From UBA5868 sp964482025 (GTDB lineage Bacteria; Pseudomonadota; Gammaproteobacteria; Pseudomonadales; Cellvibrionaceae), in assembly GCA_964482025.1 (NCBI GenBank), contig CAYZVN010000019.1:1-44601 (forward strand): a stretch of 44,601 nt of DNA, in the 5' to 3' direction. Below the pieces are notes generated by a model that was not told the origin of the DNA, made no database searches, and saw only the letters and a program-made list of their open reading frames with translations. A program made the translations under genes and the position numbers. Positions 14,939 to 24,113 of the stretch are shown piece by piece; the stretch's first letter is position 1, and each line of letters begins with the position of its first letter.

Positions 14939-16603
14939 TTAAGCCTTGAGAGGCTTGTACTTCATACGCTGCGGCTGCGCGTGGGCGCCTTTGCGGGCGA
15001 TGAAGTCCTCGTGGTACTCGGTGTAGTTACCGGTGAAGAACACCACTTCACTCTCGCCTTCGTAAGCGAGGATGTGAGTAGCGACGCGGTCGAGGAACCA
15101 GCGGTCGTGAGAAATGATCAGCGCGCAGCCGGGGAAGGCGAGGATCGCCTCTTCTAATGCGCGCAGAGTTTCCACATCCAAGTCGTTGGAAGGTTCGTCG
15201 AGCAGCAACACGTTAGCGCCTTGCTTCAAGGTGTTCGCCAAGTGCAGACGGCCGCGTTCACCGCCAGAGAGTTCGCCGACACGCTTCTGCTGGTCGGTGC
15301 CTTTGAAGTTAAAGCGGCCCACATAGGAGCGCGAGCTGACTTCGTAGGTGCCGATGCGCAGAATGTCTTGGCCGCCGGAAACGGCTTCCCATACGGTTGC
15401 ATTGTCATCCAGGCTCTCGCGGCTTTGCTCAACATAGGCAACTTTCACGGTTTCCCCGATCACAATCTCGCCTTTATCCGGCGTCTCGGTGCCGTTGATC
15501 ATACGGAACAGAGTGGTTTTGCCGGCTCCGTTGCCGCCGACAATACCGACAATGGCACCTTTGGGTACGGTAAAACTCAGGTTGTCGATCAATAAGCGGT
15601 CGCCGAAGCTCTTGGAGACGTCCTTAAACTCGATAACCTTATCGCCCAGGCGCTCACCTGGCGGAATGTAAATTTCATTGGTTTCGTTGCGGGTTTGGAA
15701 TTCCTGAGACTGCATCTCTTCGAAACGCGCCAAGCGCGCTTTGTTCTTGGCGTGGCGGCCTTTGGGATTCTGGCGCACCCACTCCAATTCCGCCTTCATG
15801 GCTTTTTGGCGCGCGGCCTCAGTGCGCGCTTCCTGCGCTAAGCGCTGCTCTTTCTGTTCCAGCCATGAGGAATAGTTGCCTTCATAGGGGATGCCGCGAC
15901 CGCGGTCCAGTTCCAGAATCCAGCCGGCAGCGTTGTCGAGGAAGTAGCGGTCGTGGGTAACGGCGACCACAGTGCCGGGGAAGCTCACCAGGAATTGCTC
16001 CAGCCAATAGACCGATTCTGCGTCCAGGTGGTTGGTCGGCTCGTCGAGCAACAACATGTCGGGGCGCGACAACAATAAACGGCACAGCGCCACCCGGCGC
16101 TTCTCACCACCGGACAGCTTGTTGATGTCGGCGTCCCATGGGGGCAGGCGCAAGGCGTCGGCGGCGACTTCCAATGTGTGCTCCAAATTGTGCGCGTCCC
16201 ACGCCTGAATAATGTCTTCCAGCTGGCCCTGGCGCTTGGCCAGCGCATCAAAATCGGCATCCGGCTCCGCGTAGGCGGCATAGACTTTGTCGAGCTCGGC
16301 CAAAGCGTCCACCGCCTCCTGGACACCTTCTTCCACATTGCCGCGTACATCCTTCTCGGCATTGAGCTGAGGTTCTTGCGGCAAGTAGCCGATTTTGATG
16401 CCCGACATGGCGTGGGCTTCGCCCTGAATATCCTGATCAAGTCCCGCCATGATTTTCAATAAGGTGGACTTTCCCGAACCGTTCAAGCCAAGCACACCGA
16501 TTTTCGCGCCGGGGAAAAACGAAAGGGAAATATCCTTCAGAATTTCGCGTTTGGGCGGCACGATCTTGCCAACCCGATTCATGGTGTAGACGTATTGAGC
16601 CAT
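14939..16603 (-). CDS. ettA: Energy-dependent translational throttle protein EttA (ABC-F ATPase)
   Basis: A 554-residue soluble ABC-F protein that binds the ribosomal E site and gates the first elongation steps according to the ATP/ADP ratio. Two ABC cassettes are seen: the first with P-loop GLNGSGKST (39-47), signature LSGGEKRRVALCRLLL and Walker B LLLDEPTNHLD; the second with GGNGAGKTT, LSGGERGRLHLA and LLLDEPSNDLD. Between them is the charged linker (EQKEQRLAQEARTEAARQ). Length and the MAQYVYTMNRVGKIVPP start match EttA rather than Uup, YbiT or YheS. It has its own intrinsic terminator. Confidence 0.97.
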   Translation of the reverse strand: MAQYVYTMNRVGKIVPPKREILKDISLSFFPGAKIGVLGLNGSGKSTLLKIMAGLDQDIQGEAHAMSGIKIGYLPQEPQLNAEKDVRGNVEEGVQEAVDALAELDKVYAAYAEPDADFDALAKRQGQLEDIIQAWDAHNLEHTLEVAADALRLPPWDADINKLSGGEKRRVALCRLLLSRPDMLLLDEPTNHLDAESVYWLEQFLVSFPGTVVAVTHDRYFLDNAAGWILELDRGRGIPYEGNYSSWLEQKEQRLAQEARTEAARQKAMKAELEWVRQNPKGRHAKNKARLARFEEMQSQEFQTRNETNEIYIPPGERLGDKVIEFKDVSKSFGDRLLIDNLSFTVPKGAIVGIVGGNGAGKTTLFRMINGTETPDKGEIVIGETVKVAYVEQSRESLDDNATVWEAVSGGQDILRIGTYEVSSRSYVGRFNFKGTDQQKRVGELSGGERGRLHLANTLKQGANVLLLDEPSNDLDVETLRALEEAILAFPGCALIISHDRWFLDRVATHILAYEGESEVVFFTGNYTEYHEDFIARKGAHAQPQRMKYKPLKA

Positions 16604-16774
16604 TAGGCCAAAACCTCGCTAGCGGGATGATGTAGTAACTGAGGGGCGCACGGTACCTAAAGCGCCCGACCAATTCAATGAGGGCCCTAGGCCTTATTCA
16701 CAAGTCATAGCGGGCGACGGAAGGGCCCCTTGCGCGGGCGTAATCACTTTCGCTGCCCCAGTGAGCTTTTGGTG

Positions 16775-16780
16775 TACAAT
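16775..16780 (+). promoter_or_regulatory. Possible -10 element of glyA
   Basis: TACAAT (5 of 6 matches) lies 42 bases before the glyA ATG. The -35 position at 17 bp spacing reads GCTGCC, a poor match, so the assignment is tentative. Nothing else recognisable is in the 16604-16821 spacer. Confidence 0.3.
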
Positions 16781-16821
16781 TACGCCCCCTTCTATATTGC
16801 CGGACTCGTTTGAGGATACCC

Positions 16822-18087
16822 ATGTTTGATAAGTCCCTGACCCTTGCCCAGTTCGACCCTGAGCTGTGGAATGCCATCGAGAGTGAAAGTCGCCGCCAAG
16901 AAGAGCACATAGAGCTTATTGCATCGGAAAACTATGCCAGCCCGCTCGTTATGGTCGCTCAGGGCACCAAGCTCACGAATAAGTACGCCGAAGGCTATCC
17001 GAGCAAGCGCTATTACGGCGGTTGCGAGTATGTCGATCAAGCGGAAGCCATGGCGATCGAGCGTGCGAAAGAGCTGTTCGGTGCCGATTATGCCAACGTC
17101 CAGCCGCACTCAGGCTCGCAGGCCAACTCCGCGGTTTATCAGGCGTTGTTGAATCCCGGCGATACCGTGCTCGGCATGAGCTTGGCCCACGGCGGCCACT
17201 TAACGCACGGCGCCAAAGTCAATTTCTCCGGCAAGATGTACAACGCGGTGCAGTACGGTCTCAATCCTGAAACGGGCTTGGTGGACTATGACGAAGTTGC
17301 GCGCTTGGCGCGTGAGCACAAGCCTAAAATGATCGTCGCCGGCTTCTCGGCCTACAGTCAGGTGATGGATTGGCAAAAGTTCCGCGATATCGCGGACGAG
17401 GTCGGCGCTTATCTGCTGGTGGATATGGCCCACGTTGCGGGGCTGGTTGCTGCGGGTGTTTACCCGTCGCCGGTAAAAATCGCCGACGTGACAACCTCGA
17501 CCACGCACAAAACGCTGCGCGGTCCGCGCGGCGGTATCATCTTGGCCAAAGCCAACGAAGAGATCGAGAAAAAGCTGAATTCCGCAGTGTTCCCCGGCGG
17601 TCAGGGCGGCCCTTTGATGCACGTGATTGCCGCTAAGGCGGTGAGTTTCAAAGAGGCGATGAGCCCGGACTTTAAGACCTATCAACAGCAAGTGGTGAAG
17701 AATGCCAAAGCGATGGCAGAGACCTTTATCGGCCGCGGCATCAAGGTCGTTTCGGGCGGCACTGAAAACCATCTGATGCTGCTCGATCTGATCGGCAAAG
17801 ACTACAGCGGTAAAGATGCGGACGAAGCCCTGGGCAACGCCAATATCACCGTCAATAAAAATGCCGTGCCCAACGATCCGCGTTCCCCTTTTGTCACCAG
17901 TGGCTTGCGCGTGGGTACTCCGGCGATCACCACCCGTGGGTTCAAAGAAGCGGAGTCTCGCGATCTGGCCAATTGGATGTGCGATGTGTTGGAAAGCCTG
18001 GAAAACGGTACTTCGGCGCAGGTGATTCCAGCGATAAAAGAAAAAGTGCTGAATATCTGCAGCCAGTTTCCGGTATACGGCAACTGA
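16822..18087 (+). CDS. glyA: Serine hydroxymethyltransferase
   Basis: A 421-residue cytoplasmic PLP enzyme that interconverts serine and glycine while loading tetrahydrofolate with a one-carbon unit. The PLP lysine is Lys230 in TTSTTHKTLRGPRGG, matching E. coli Lys229. SENYASPLV, YAEGYPSKRYYGGC and HSGSQAN are also intact. ATG at 16822 follows TGAGGAT at good spacing and gives the conserved MFDKSL start. A 7-bp hairpin (18107-18123) follows the stop. The downstream neighbour nrdR and the rib genes are the usual gammaproteobacterial context. Confidence 0.98.
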   Translation: MFDKSLTLAQFDPELWNAIESESRRQEEHIELIASENYASPLVMVAQGTKLTNKYAEGYPSKRYYGGCEYVDQAEAMAIERAKELFGADYANVQPHSGSQANSAVYQALLNPGDTVLGMSLAHGGHLTHGAKVNFSGKMYNAVQYGLNPETGLVDYDEVARLAREHKPKMIVAGFSAYSQVMDWQKFRDIADEVGAYLLVDMAHVAGLVAAGVYPSPVKIADVTTSTTHKTLRGPRGGIILAKANEEIEKKLNSAVFPGGQGGPLMHVIAAKAVSFKEAMSPDFKTYQQQVVKNAKAMAETFIGRGIKVVSGGTENHLMLLDLIGKDYSGKDADEALGNANITVNKNAVPNDPRSPFVTSGLRVGTPAITTRGFKEAESRDLANWMCDVLESLENGTSAQVIPAIKEKVLNICSQFPVYGN

Positions 18088-18106
18088 TCCATTAAGCATA
18101 AAAAGC

Positions 18107-18127
18107 GGCGGGCATCGCCCGCCATTT
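18107..18127 (+). terminator. Hairpin after glyA, possible weak terminator
   Basis: GGCGGGC (18107-18113) pairs with GCCCGCC (18117-18123) over a 3-base loop, followed by ATTTACATT rather than a solid T run. It may attenuate readthrough into nrdR. Confidence 0.5.
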
Positions 18128-18176
18128 ACATTCTTGTGCCACACCATGGAGCGGTGCCATTCAGGAGTCCTGCTTC

Positions 18177-18635
18177 GTGCACTGCCCATTCTGCAACCAA
18201 GCTGACACTAAGGTGATCGACTCCCGTTTAGTGGCCGACGGCGGCCAAGTGCGTCGCCGGCGTGAATGTTTGAGTTGTCACGAGCGTTTTACTACCTTCG
18301 AAGTTGCCGAGCTGTTGATGCCGCGCATTATCAAAAGTGACGGCACCCGCGAACCTTTCGATGAACAAAAGCTGCGCCACGGCTTATTAAAAGCATTGGA
18401 AAAGCGGCCGGTAAGTGTTGAGCGTATCGAAGCGACCATCAACACCATCAAGCAAGGGCTGCAGGCGACCGGCGAGCGCGAGGTTAAGTCTCGGTATGTG
18501 GGCGAAAAGGTGATGGAGGCGCTGCGCAGTCTGGATGGCGTGGCCTATGTGCGCTTTGCCTCGGTTTACCGCAGCTTTCAGGATATCAGCGAATTCCGCC
18601 AAGCCCTCGACCACCTGGAGCAGGACCCGGAATGA
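18177..18635 (+). CDS. nrdR: Transcriptional repressor NrdR
   Basis: A 152-residue ATP/dATP-sensing repressor of ribonucleotide reductase genes. It has an N-terminal zinc ribbon (CPFC at 3-6 and the later CLSC pair), a basic RRRREC segment, and an ATP-cone domain (IIKSDGTREPFDEQKLRHGL through VAYVRFASVYRSFQDI). The start is GTG at 18177, giving the universal MHCPFC beginning, with CAGGAG upstream. The last four bases overlap ribD (ATGA), so the two are translationally coupled, as in many gammaproteobacteria. No NrdR boxes were recognised in this window; its targets lie elsewhere. Confidence 0.97.
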   Translation: MHCPFCNQADTKVIDSRLVADGGQVRRRRECLSCHERFTTFEVAELLMPRIIKSDGTREPFDEQKLRHGLLKALEKRPVSVERIEATINTIKQGLQATGEREVKSRYVGEKVMEALRSLDGVAYVRFASVYRSFQDISEFRQALDHLEQDPE

Positions 18636-19753
18636 CGCGAGATACCGGGGAGCCGTTCGCACTGGACGAGCGCTGGATGCAACGCGCCTGTGAACTGGCG
18701 CTACAGGGCCTGAATACCGCCACGCCCAACCCCAGGGTTGGCTGTGTCTTAGTCGGTGCGCAAGGGCAGTTGCTCGCCGAAGGATTTCACCGCAAAGCGG
18801 GCGAGGCCCATGCAGAAGTAGAAGCCTTACGGCAGGCGGGTGCAGCCGCTCGCGGCGCTACCGCCTATGTCACCCTGGAGCCCTGCAACCATCAAGGCCG
18901 TACCGGACCTTGCAGCGAAGCCTTAATCGCCGCCGGTGTGGCAGAGGTGGTCTACGGAATGGAAGACCCAAATCCCCAAGTGCGCGGTCAGGGGATCGCA
19001 CGTTTGCGTGCGGCGGGTGTTGGGGTGCGCGGCCCGGTACTCGAAGCCCAGGTGCGCGCCCTCAACCCCGGCTTTATCCAGCGTATGAACACCGGTCGGC
19101 CCTGGGTGCGCTGCAAGCTGGCGATGAGCCTCGACGGCCGCACGGCTATGGCCTCGGGTGAAAGTTTCTGGATTACCGGCGAGCCCGCCAGAGCCGATGT
19201 GCAGCAATGGCGCGCACGCTCCTGTGCCATAGTGACGGGTATTGCCTCGGTCTTAAAAGATGACCCGGCCTTGACCGTGCGCGGTGCGGAATTTGGTGAC
19301 AACCCTCGCCAGCCCCTGCGGGTGGTGGTGGACAGCCGCCTGCGCACCCCACCGGAGGCGCGTCTGCTGCGTATGGCCGGCGCCACCGCAATTGCCACCT
19401 GCGCCTTTAATCGCCCGCAAATTGGCGCCGAAATCTGGGGCATGCCCAGCCTTGCCGGTGCCGTCGATTTAAACGCGCTAGTGGGCAAATTGGCCGAGCG
19501 CGGTTGCAATGAGGTTCTGGTGGAGGCAGGGCCGACGCTTGCCGGCAGCTTTTTACGCGCCGGCCTAGTTGACGAGTTAATTATTTACGCCGCGCCGAAA
19601 CTGCTCGGCAGCAGTGCGCGCCCCCTGTTTGATTTGCCGCTATCGTTTATGGCGGAGGCGGTGCATTTGGAAATCGCCGATGTGCGCCCGATTGGCGAGG
19701 ATTGGCGTTTTCTCGCTCGCGTGCGACCGCCAGAACCTCAGACTTTGGTGTGA
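18632..19753 (+). CDS. ribD: Bifunctional riboflavin deaminase/reductase RibD
   Basis: A 373-residue enzyme for steps two and three of riboflavin synthesis: deamination of the pyrimidine, then NADPH reduction of the ribosyl side chain. The N-terminal deaminase domain (about 12-150) has the zinc ligands His60, Cys85 and Cys94 and the proton-shuttling Glu62 (HAE...PCNHQGRTGPC). The C-terminal reductase domain (about 155-370) begins WVRCKLAMSLDGRTA and includes EAGPTLAGSFL. It overlaps nrdR by 4 bases and is followed 8 bases later by ribE. It is intact and of usual length. Confidence 0.97.
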   Translation: MTRDTGEPFALDERWMQRACELALQGLNTATPNPRVGCVLVGAQGQLLAEGFHRKAGEAHAEVEALRQAGAAARGATAYVTLEPCNHQGRTGPCSEALIAAGVAEVVYGMEDPNPQVRGQGIARLRAAGVGVRGPVLEAQVRALNPGFIQRMNTGRPWVRCKLAMSLDGRTAMASGESFWITGEPARADVQQWRARSCAIVTGIASVLKDDPALTVRGAEFGDNPRQPLRVVVDSRLRTPPEARLLRMAGATAIATCAFNRPQIGAEIWGMPSLAGAVDLNALVGKLAERGCNEVLVEAGPTLAGSFLRAGLVDELIIYAAPKLLGSSARPLFDLPLSFMAEAVHLEIADVRPIGEDWRFLARVRPPEPQTLV

Positions 19754-19761
19754 AGCAACCT

Positions 19762-20421
19762 ATGTTTACCGGCATTATTGAAGCAACCGGCACAGTGGCC
19801 GAAATCAAAACCGTCGGCGGCGATGTGCGCCTCAGCGTGCGCGCGCCCGGCATCGATTGGCGCCAAGTGCAGTTGGGTGACTCCATCGCAACCAACGGCA
19901 TTTGCCTGACGGTGGTGGAAAATTTGGCTGACGGCTTCCGCGCCGATGTGTCCCGCGAGACCCTGAGCTTAACCACCCTTGGTGATTGGCGGCCGGGTAC
20001 AGTGGTGAATTTGGAGCAGGCACTGACGCCAAACACCCGCCTGGGTGGCCATATTGTCAGTGGCCATGTGGACGCTATAGGTGAAGTTGTCAGCCGCCAG
20101 GGAGACGCCCGCTCAGAGCGCTTTCGAATTCGCGCGCCCGACGCTTTGGCCAAATACATTGCCCACAAAGGCTCGATCACGGTCGATGGCACCAGCCTGA
20201 CGGTGAATGCGGTGAGCGGTGCGGTGTTTGACTTGAATATAGTGCCCCACACTTTGCAGGAAACCGTCATTCAGTACTACCAAGTGGGGACGCGCGTAAA
20301 CCTGGAGGTGGACGTGATCGCCCGTTATCTGGAGCGATTGCTTCAAGGCGATCGGGCAGCGCAGCCGGATTCTCCGGGGCTTACCGCAGCGTTTTTGGCG
20401 GAGAACGGGTTTTATAAGTGA
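19762..20421 (+). CDS. ribE: Riboflavin synthase (alpha subunit)
   Basis: A 219-residue trimeric enzyme that dismutates two 6,7-dimethyl-8-ribityllumazines into riboflavin and the RibD product. It begins with the diagnostic MFTGIIEATG and contains two lumazine-binding repeats: CLTVVENL with GGHIVSGHVD in the first and TSLTVNAVSG in the second. ATG at 19762 gives the family start; in-frame extension upstream would run into ribD coding sequence. It lies 8 bases after ribD, followed by a 128-base gap before the RibBA-type gene. Confidence 0.97.
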   Translation: MFTGIIEATGTVAEIKTVGGDVRLSVRAPGIDWRQVQLGDSIATNGICLTVVENLADGFRADVSRETLSLTTLGDWRPGTVVNLEQALTPNTRLGGHIVSGHVDAIGEVVSRQGDARSERFRIRAPDALAKYIAHKGSITVDGTSLTVNAVSGAVFDLNIVPHTLQETVIQYYQVGTRVNLEVDVIARYLERLLQGDRAAQPDSPGLTAAFLAENGFYK

Positions 20422-20549
20422 AGGTGGGGAAGTGCATAGTCGGTGCGAGAAACCCCTCCCAGCTTTCCCCTTGTCAGGGTGAGGGCTGAAAGTGCCTCTT
20501 GTTAACGAGAGGCGGTTAAATATTCTATCCGTATTCACAGGAGCGGTTC
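20422..20549. other. Spacer between ribE and ribBA with hairpins
   Basis: It contains a C/G-rich inverted segment at about 20449-20491 (CCCCTTG/CAGGGTGAGGG with outer CTTTC/GAAAG arms) that resembles repetitive extragenic elements seen in many genomes, and a 6-bp hairpin GCCTCT/AGAGGC (20494-20513). The conserved FMN riboswitch (RFN) sequence elements were looked for and are absent. AGGAGCGG before GTG at 20550 is the ribosome site. Confidence 0.4.
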
Positions 20550-21662
20550 GTGAATCTCAATAGCATCGCTGAAATCATCGAAGACATCCGCCAGGGCAAG
20601 ATGGTGATCCTGATGGATGATGAAGATCGGGAGAATGAAGGCGACCTGATTATGGCGGCGCAGAAGGTGCGGCCGGACGACATTAACTTCATGGCGCGCT
20701 ACGCCCGTGGACTGATTTGTCTGACGCTCACAGAAGCCCGTTGCCGCCAACTGGGACTGCCCTTGATGGTGGCGGAGAACCACGCCAGTCATCGCACCAA
20801 CTTTACGGTTTCGATCGAGGCGGCAGAAGGGGTTTCCACTGGCATCAGCGCCGCCGATCGAGCCCGCACTGTACAGGCGGCGGTCGCGCAGCACGCCACG
20901 CCTCAAGATATAGTGCAGCCGGGGCACATCTTCCCGGTGATGGCGCAACCGGGTGGCGTACTGACTCGCGCCGGTCATACAGAAGCCGGTTGCGATCTGG
21001 CCCGTTTGGCGGGGCTTGAGCCGGCGGCCGTGATTGTCGAAATCATGAACGATGACGGCACCATGGCGCGGCGGCCGGATTTGGAGAAGTTCGCCAAGCT
21101 GCACAATGTGAAGATCGGCACCATCGCCGATCTAATCCAATACCGCACCGTGCACGAGAAAACCATCGAGTGTGTCAACGAACGCCAGGTGCAAACGCTG
21201 TACGGCGACTTTGTCCTGAAAACCTATTTGGATGGTGCCCGCGATGAGCGTCACTTCGCCCTGATCAAGGGCACCATAGATCCGGCAGAGCCCACTTTAG
21301 TGCGTGTCCATGTGGGCAGCACCGCGCGCGATCTTATAGGGCTGTGGCCCAATGGGGACGCGGAGCAGAAGCCCTGGACTTGCCAGGCCGCTATGGAAAG
21401 AATCGCCGCCGAGGGTCGAGGCGTGGTGGTGTTGATTTGCCACAATGAGACCACGGAAGAAATTGAGGAGAGCATCGACTGGATCATGACCGGCAAACCG
21501 CGCAATCCTCCTCGTCAGCTGGCGTACAAACAAGTGGGCACAGGATCGCAGATCCTACAGGACTTGGGTGTTCACAAAATGCGTCTGATGAGTGCGCCTT
21601 ATCGCTTCAATGCCATTTCGGGCTTCAATCTCGAAGTGGTCGAATACATTCAAAACACTTGA
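20550..21662 (+). CDS. ribB: 3,4-dihydroxy-2-butanone-4-phosphate synthase with degenerate GTP cyclohydrolase II domain (RibBA/RibBX type)
   Basis: A 370-residue fusion. Residues 1-205 are an intact DHBP synthase domain (DDEDRENEGDLI, RHASHRTNF-type segment, RAGHTEAGCDLARLAG), making the four-carbon riboflavin precursor from ribulose 5-phosphate. Residues ~210-370 are a GTP cyclohydrolase II-like domain. The zinc-ligand region, which in active enzymes reads RVHSEC...LRCDCG, is RVHVGSTARDLIGL here, so all three Cys are missing and this half should be unable to open GTP. A separate, intact ribA is present at 24114 and supplies that step. The start is GTG at 20550 behind AGGAGCGG. Confidence 0.93.
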   Translation: MNLNSIAEIIEDIRQGKMVILMDDEDRENEGDLIMAAQKVRPDDINFMARYARGLICLTLTEARCRQLGLPLMVAENHASHRTNFTVSIEAAEGVSTGISAADRARTVQAAVAQHATPQDIVQPGHIFPVMAQPGGVLTRAGHTEAGCDLARLAGLEPAAVIVEIMNDDGTMARRPDLEKFAKLHNVKIGTIADLIQYRTVHEKTIECVNERQVQTLYGDFVLKTYLDGARDERHFALIKGTIDPAEPTLVRVHVGSTARDLIGLWPNGDAEQKPWTCQAAMERIAAEGRGVVVLICHNETTEEIEESIDWIMTGKPRNPPRQLAYKQVGTGSQILQDLGVHKMRLMSAPYRFNAISGFNLEVVEYIQNT

Positions 21663-21684
21663 ACACAGAGATAACGGAATCCCT

Positions 21685-22146
21685 ATGAAAGTCATCGAAG
21701 GTAACTTCCAATCGGCAGACGGCAAATTCGTTCTGCTGGTCAGCCGCTGGAACAGCTTTGTGGTAGAGCATTTAAAAGAGGGCGCTCTCGATGCGCTGCG
21801 CCGCCACGGTGTTAAAGACGACCAAATCGAGGTGGTCTACGCCCCCGGCGCCTTCGAAATGCCGCTGGTCGCGCAGAAGTTGGCGCGCGCCGGTACTTAC
21901 AGCGCCATCATCGCCTTGGGCGCGGTGATTCGTGGCGGTACGCCGCACTTCGAATATGTCGCCGGCGAATGCACCAAAGGCTTGGCCCAGGTTTCCCTCG
22001 ACGCGAGTATTCCGGTGACCTTTGGTGTCCTGACGGTGGATACCATAGAGCAAGCGATCGAGCGCTCGGGCACGAAAGCGGGGAACAAAGGTGCTGAGGC
22101 AGCTTTGACGGCTTTGGAAATGGTTTCGCTGCTGGCCCAGCTTTGA
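21685..22146 (+). CDS. ribH: 6,7-dimethyl-8-ribityllumazine synthase
   Basis: A 153-residue enzyme that condenses the RibD product with DHBP; it normally assembles into pentamers or icosahedral shells. Seen: SRWNSFVVEHLKEGAL for substrate binding, APGAFEMPL, and GAVIRGGTPHFEYVAGE with the catalytic His region. ATG at 21685 was chosen over in-frame upstream starts, which fall within ribBA. It lies 22 bases after ribBA and 39 before nusB. Confidence 0.97.
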   Translation: MKVIEGNFQSADGKFVLLVSRWNSFVVEHLKEGALDALRRHGVKDDQIEVVYAPGAFEMPLVAQKLARAGTYSAIIALGAVIRGGTPHFEYVAGECTKGLAQVSLDASIPVTFGVLTVDTIEQAIERSGTKAGNKGAEAALTALEMVSLLAQL

Positions 22147-22185
22147 GATCCGATGTAACGGCGAGAGCCTCGCGAGCACATATTT

Positions 22186-22653
22186 ATGAGTAACCTTGAT
22201 CAACAAAACCTACCGGCCCTGCGCAGTAAAGCGCGCCACTACGCCATGCAGGCGCTCTACCAGTGGTCGGTCACTAAGAATCCGCTCAATGTCATAGAGG
22301 CCGAATTTCACGCCGATAACGACATGGGCAACGTGGATACCACCTATTTTCACGAGCTGGTCCATCAAGTGCCGGCAAACCTTGCGGTAATCGAGACGGA
22401 TTTTTTGCCGTTTGTCACGGATCTATCGCTGGATCAAATTGATCCTATTAGTCTGGCGCTCTTGCGCATGAGCACTTACGAGTTACGCTTTCGGGTAGAT
22501 GTGCCCTACAAGGTGGTGATCAACGAGGCGCTGCGGCTGGCAAAGAAGTTTGGTGCCACCGACAGCTATAAATTTATCAACGGTGTGCTGGACCGAGTCG
22601 CGGGGCGTTTACGCCTGGCGGAAGTCCAAGCCGCGCGGCGAGGCGCTCAATGA
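22186..22653 (+). CDS. nusB: Transcription antitermination factor NusB
   Basis: A 155-residue all-helical protein that binds boxA RNA with NusE (S10) to antiterminate rRNA operons. Seen: ARHYAMQALYQWSVT at the N-terminus, LRMSTYELRFRVDVPYKVVINEALRLAKKFG and the terminal KFINGVLDRVA, all family signatures. The position between ribH and thiL is conserved in gammaproteobacteria. Three bases separate its stop from the thiL start. Confidence 0.97.
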   Translation: MSNLDQQNLPALRSKARHYAMQALYQWSVTKNPLNVIEAEFHADNDMGNVDTTYFHELVHQVPANLAVIETDFLPFVTDLSLDQIDPISLALLRMSTYELRFRVDVPYKVVINEALRLAKKFGATDSYKFINGVLDRVAGRLRLAEVQAARRGAQ

Positions 22654-22656
22654 TTT

Positions 22657-23613
22657 ATGGGTGAATTCGATCTCATCAATGCTTACTTTGCTCGCGCACC
22701 GGTCAGCAGTGATGTGCTGCTGGGCATAGGTGACGACTGCGCAGTAGTACAACCGCCGGAAGGACGGCAGTTGGTGATGTCGATCGACACCATGGTGGAC
22801 GGTGTCCACTTTCCCAAGGATACGTCTCCTGAACGCATTGGCGTGCGGGTGATGTGCGCGGCGCTGAGCGACTTGGCAGCCATGGGGGCTCGACCCCATT
22901 GGTTTACGCTGGCGCTGACTCTGCCCGAGAGGGATCCCGAGTGGCTGGCCGCGTTCGCCGACGGCATGTTTTCCATTGCCAATCGCCACGAATGCAGTTT
23001 GATTGGCGGCGATACCACGCGCGGGCCCCTATGTATTTCGGTGCAAGTACACGGCTCTGTGGCGCCGGGGCAGGCGCTGCGCCGCTCCGGCGCGCGACCG
23101 GATGACATTATTTATGTCACTGGCAATCTCGGTGATGCCGCCGCCGCTCTGGCGGTGCTGCAAAGCAAGCTCACGGTCTCAACCGGCGTTTTCAGTTATT
23201 TGCTCAAGCGCTTTTACGCGCCCACCCCGCGCATCCTCGAGGGCGAAATGTTAGTGGGCACAGCGAGCGCGGCCATAGATGTCTCCGACGGGCTTTACGC
23301 GGACCTGGGTAAAATATGTGCAGCCAGCGGTGTGGGAGCACTGGTGGATGTGGCGCGCCTGCCGATTTCCGAGCACTGGCGTAGCTACACTCCCGAAGGT
23401 CAGGCGCAGGAGTGGGCGCTGACCGGCGGCGATGATTACCAGTTGTGTTTTACGGTGCCGCGCGAACAGGTGGGGCGTTTGGAGAGCTGGATCCGCGAAG
23501 GCCGTATCACTGCGACCGCGATTGGTAAAATCACTCATAAACACGAACTACTTTTGGTGAAAAACGGTAAGCCGTTTGAGCTGGAACGCAAAGGATATGA
23601 CCACTTTGGCTGA
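22657..23613 (+). CDS. thiL: Thiamine-monophosphate kinase
   Basis: A 318-residue enzyme that phosphorylates thiamine monophosphate to the active cofactor thiamine diphosphate. It starts GEFDLINAYF and has GIGDDCAVV (metal/ATP binding), SIDTMVDGVHF, SDLAAMGARP, LIGGDTTRGP and the C-terminal ALTGGDDYQLCFT, all ThiL/PurM-fold signatures. The 3' end overlaps pgpA by 17 bases, implying translational coupling. Confidence 0.97.
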   Translation: MGEFDLINAYFARAPVSSDVLLGIGDDCAVVQPPEGRQLVMSIDTMVDGVHFPKDTSPERIGVRVMCAALSDLAAMGARPHWFTLALTLPERDPEWLAAFADGMFSIANRHECSLIGGDTTRGPLCISVQVHGSVAPGQALRRSGARPDDIIYVTGNLGDAAAALAVLQSKLTVSTGVFSYLLKRFYAPTPRILEGEMLVGTASAAIDVSDGLYADLGKICAASGVGALVDVARLPISEHWRSYTPEGQAQEWALTGGDDYQLCFTVPREQVGRLESWIREGRITATAIGKITHKHELLLVKNGKPFELERKGYDHFG

Positions 23614-24094
23614 CGTCAACCCACGCTTTAACGATTTGCTGCGCGACCCCGCTGCGTTACTGGCGTTCGGTTTTGGTTCCGGGCTGGCGCCCTGGGTGCC
23701 GGGGACGGCCGGCACCCTGGCCGCGATCCCTTTCTATGTGCTGGCGGCGTCCTACCTGACGCTGCCTTACTACATCGCCATGTTGGTGCTGAGCTTTGCG
23801 CTCGGCATTTATTTTTGTCACCGTACCGCGCGCAAGTTGGGTGTTCACGACCATGGTGGCATTGTCTGGGATGAGTTTGTTGGTTATTGGCTGACCATGA
23901 TCGCGGTACCTTTGGAATGGTATTGGGTGCTGGCCGGCTTTATCCTGTTCCGCATTTTCGACATGATCAAACCCTGGCCCATCGGTCTTATTGATCGGCG
24001 GGTCGGCGGCGGTTTTGGCATTATGCTCGACGACGTGCTGGCCGCTGTGCCAGCGGCCGTATGCCTGCAGGTTTTGGTTTATTTAACGGGCTGA
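23597..24094 (+). CDS. pgpA: Phosphatidylglycerophosphatase A
   Basis: A 165-residue inner-membrane enzyme that dephosphorylates phosphatidylglycerol phosphate to phosphatidylglycerol. Seen: PGTAGTLAAIPFY, the acidic IVWDEFVGYW active-site segment, FRIFDMIKPWPI, and four hydrophobic segments. ATG at 23597, within thiL, was chosen over TTG at 23576 because AAAGGA precedes it. The stop codon TGA forms the loop of a 5-bp hairpin (CGGGC/GCCCG, 24087-24099) that has no U tract. Confidence 0.94.
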   Translation: MTTLADVNPRFNDLLRDPAALLAFGFGSGLAPWVPGTAGTLAAIPFYVLAASYLTLPYYIAMLVLSFALGIYFCHRTARKLGVHDHGGIVWDEFVGYWLTMIAVPLEWYWVLAGFILFRIFDMIKPWPIGLIDRRVGGGFGIMLDDVLAAVPAAVCLQVLVYLTG

Positions 24095-24113
24095 GCCCGC
24101 TTAAGGTTGTTCA

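Noticed and set aside
17200..18189. 329-codon open frame antisense to glyA
   Set aside because: It lies wholly over a highly conserved gene, has no recognisable motifs, and reflects codon bias of glyA.
20422..20549. FMN riboswitch before ribBA
   Set aside because: The conserved RFN core sequences are absent. Only generic hairpins are present, and the gene follows ribE closely enough to be in the operon.
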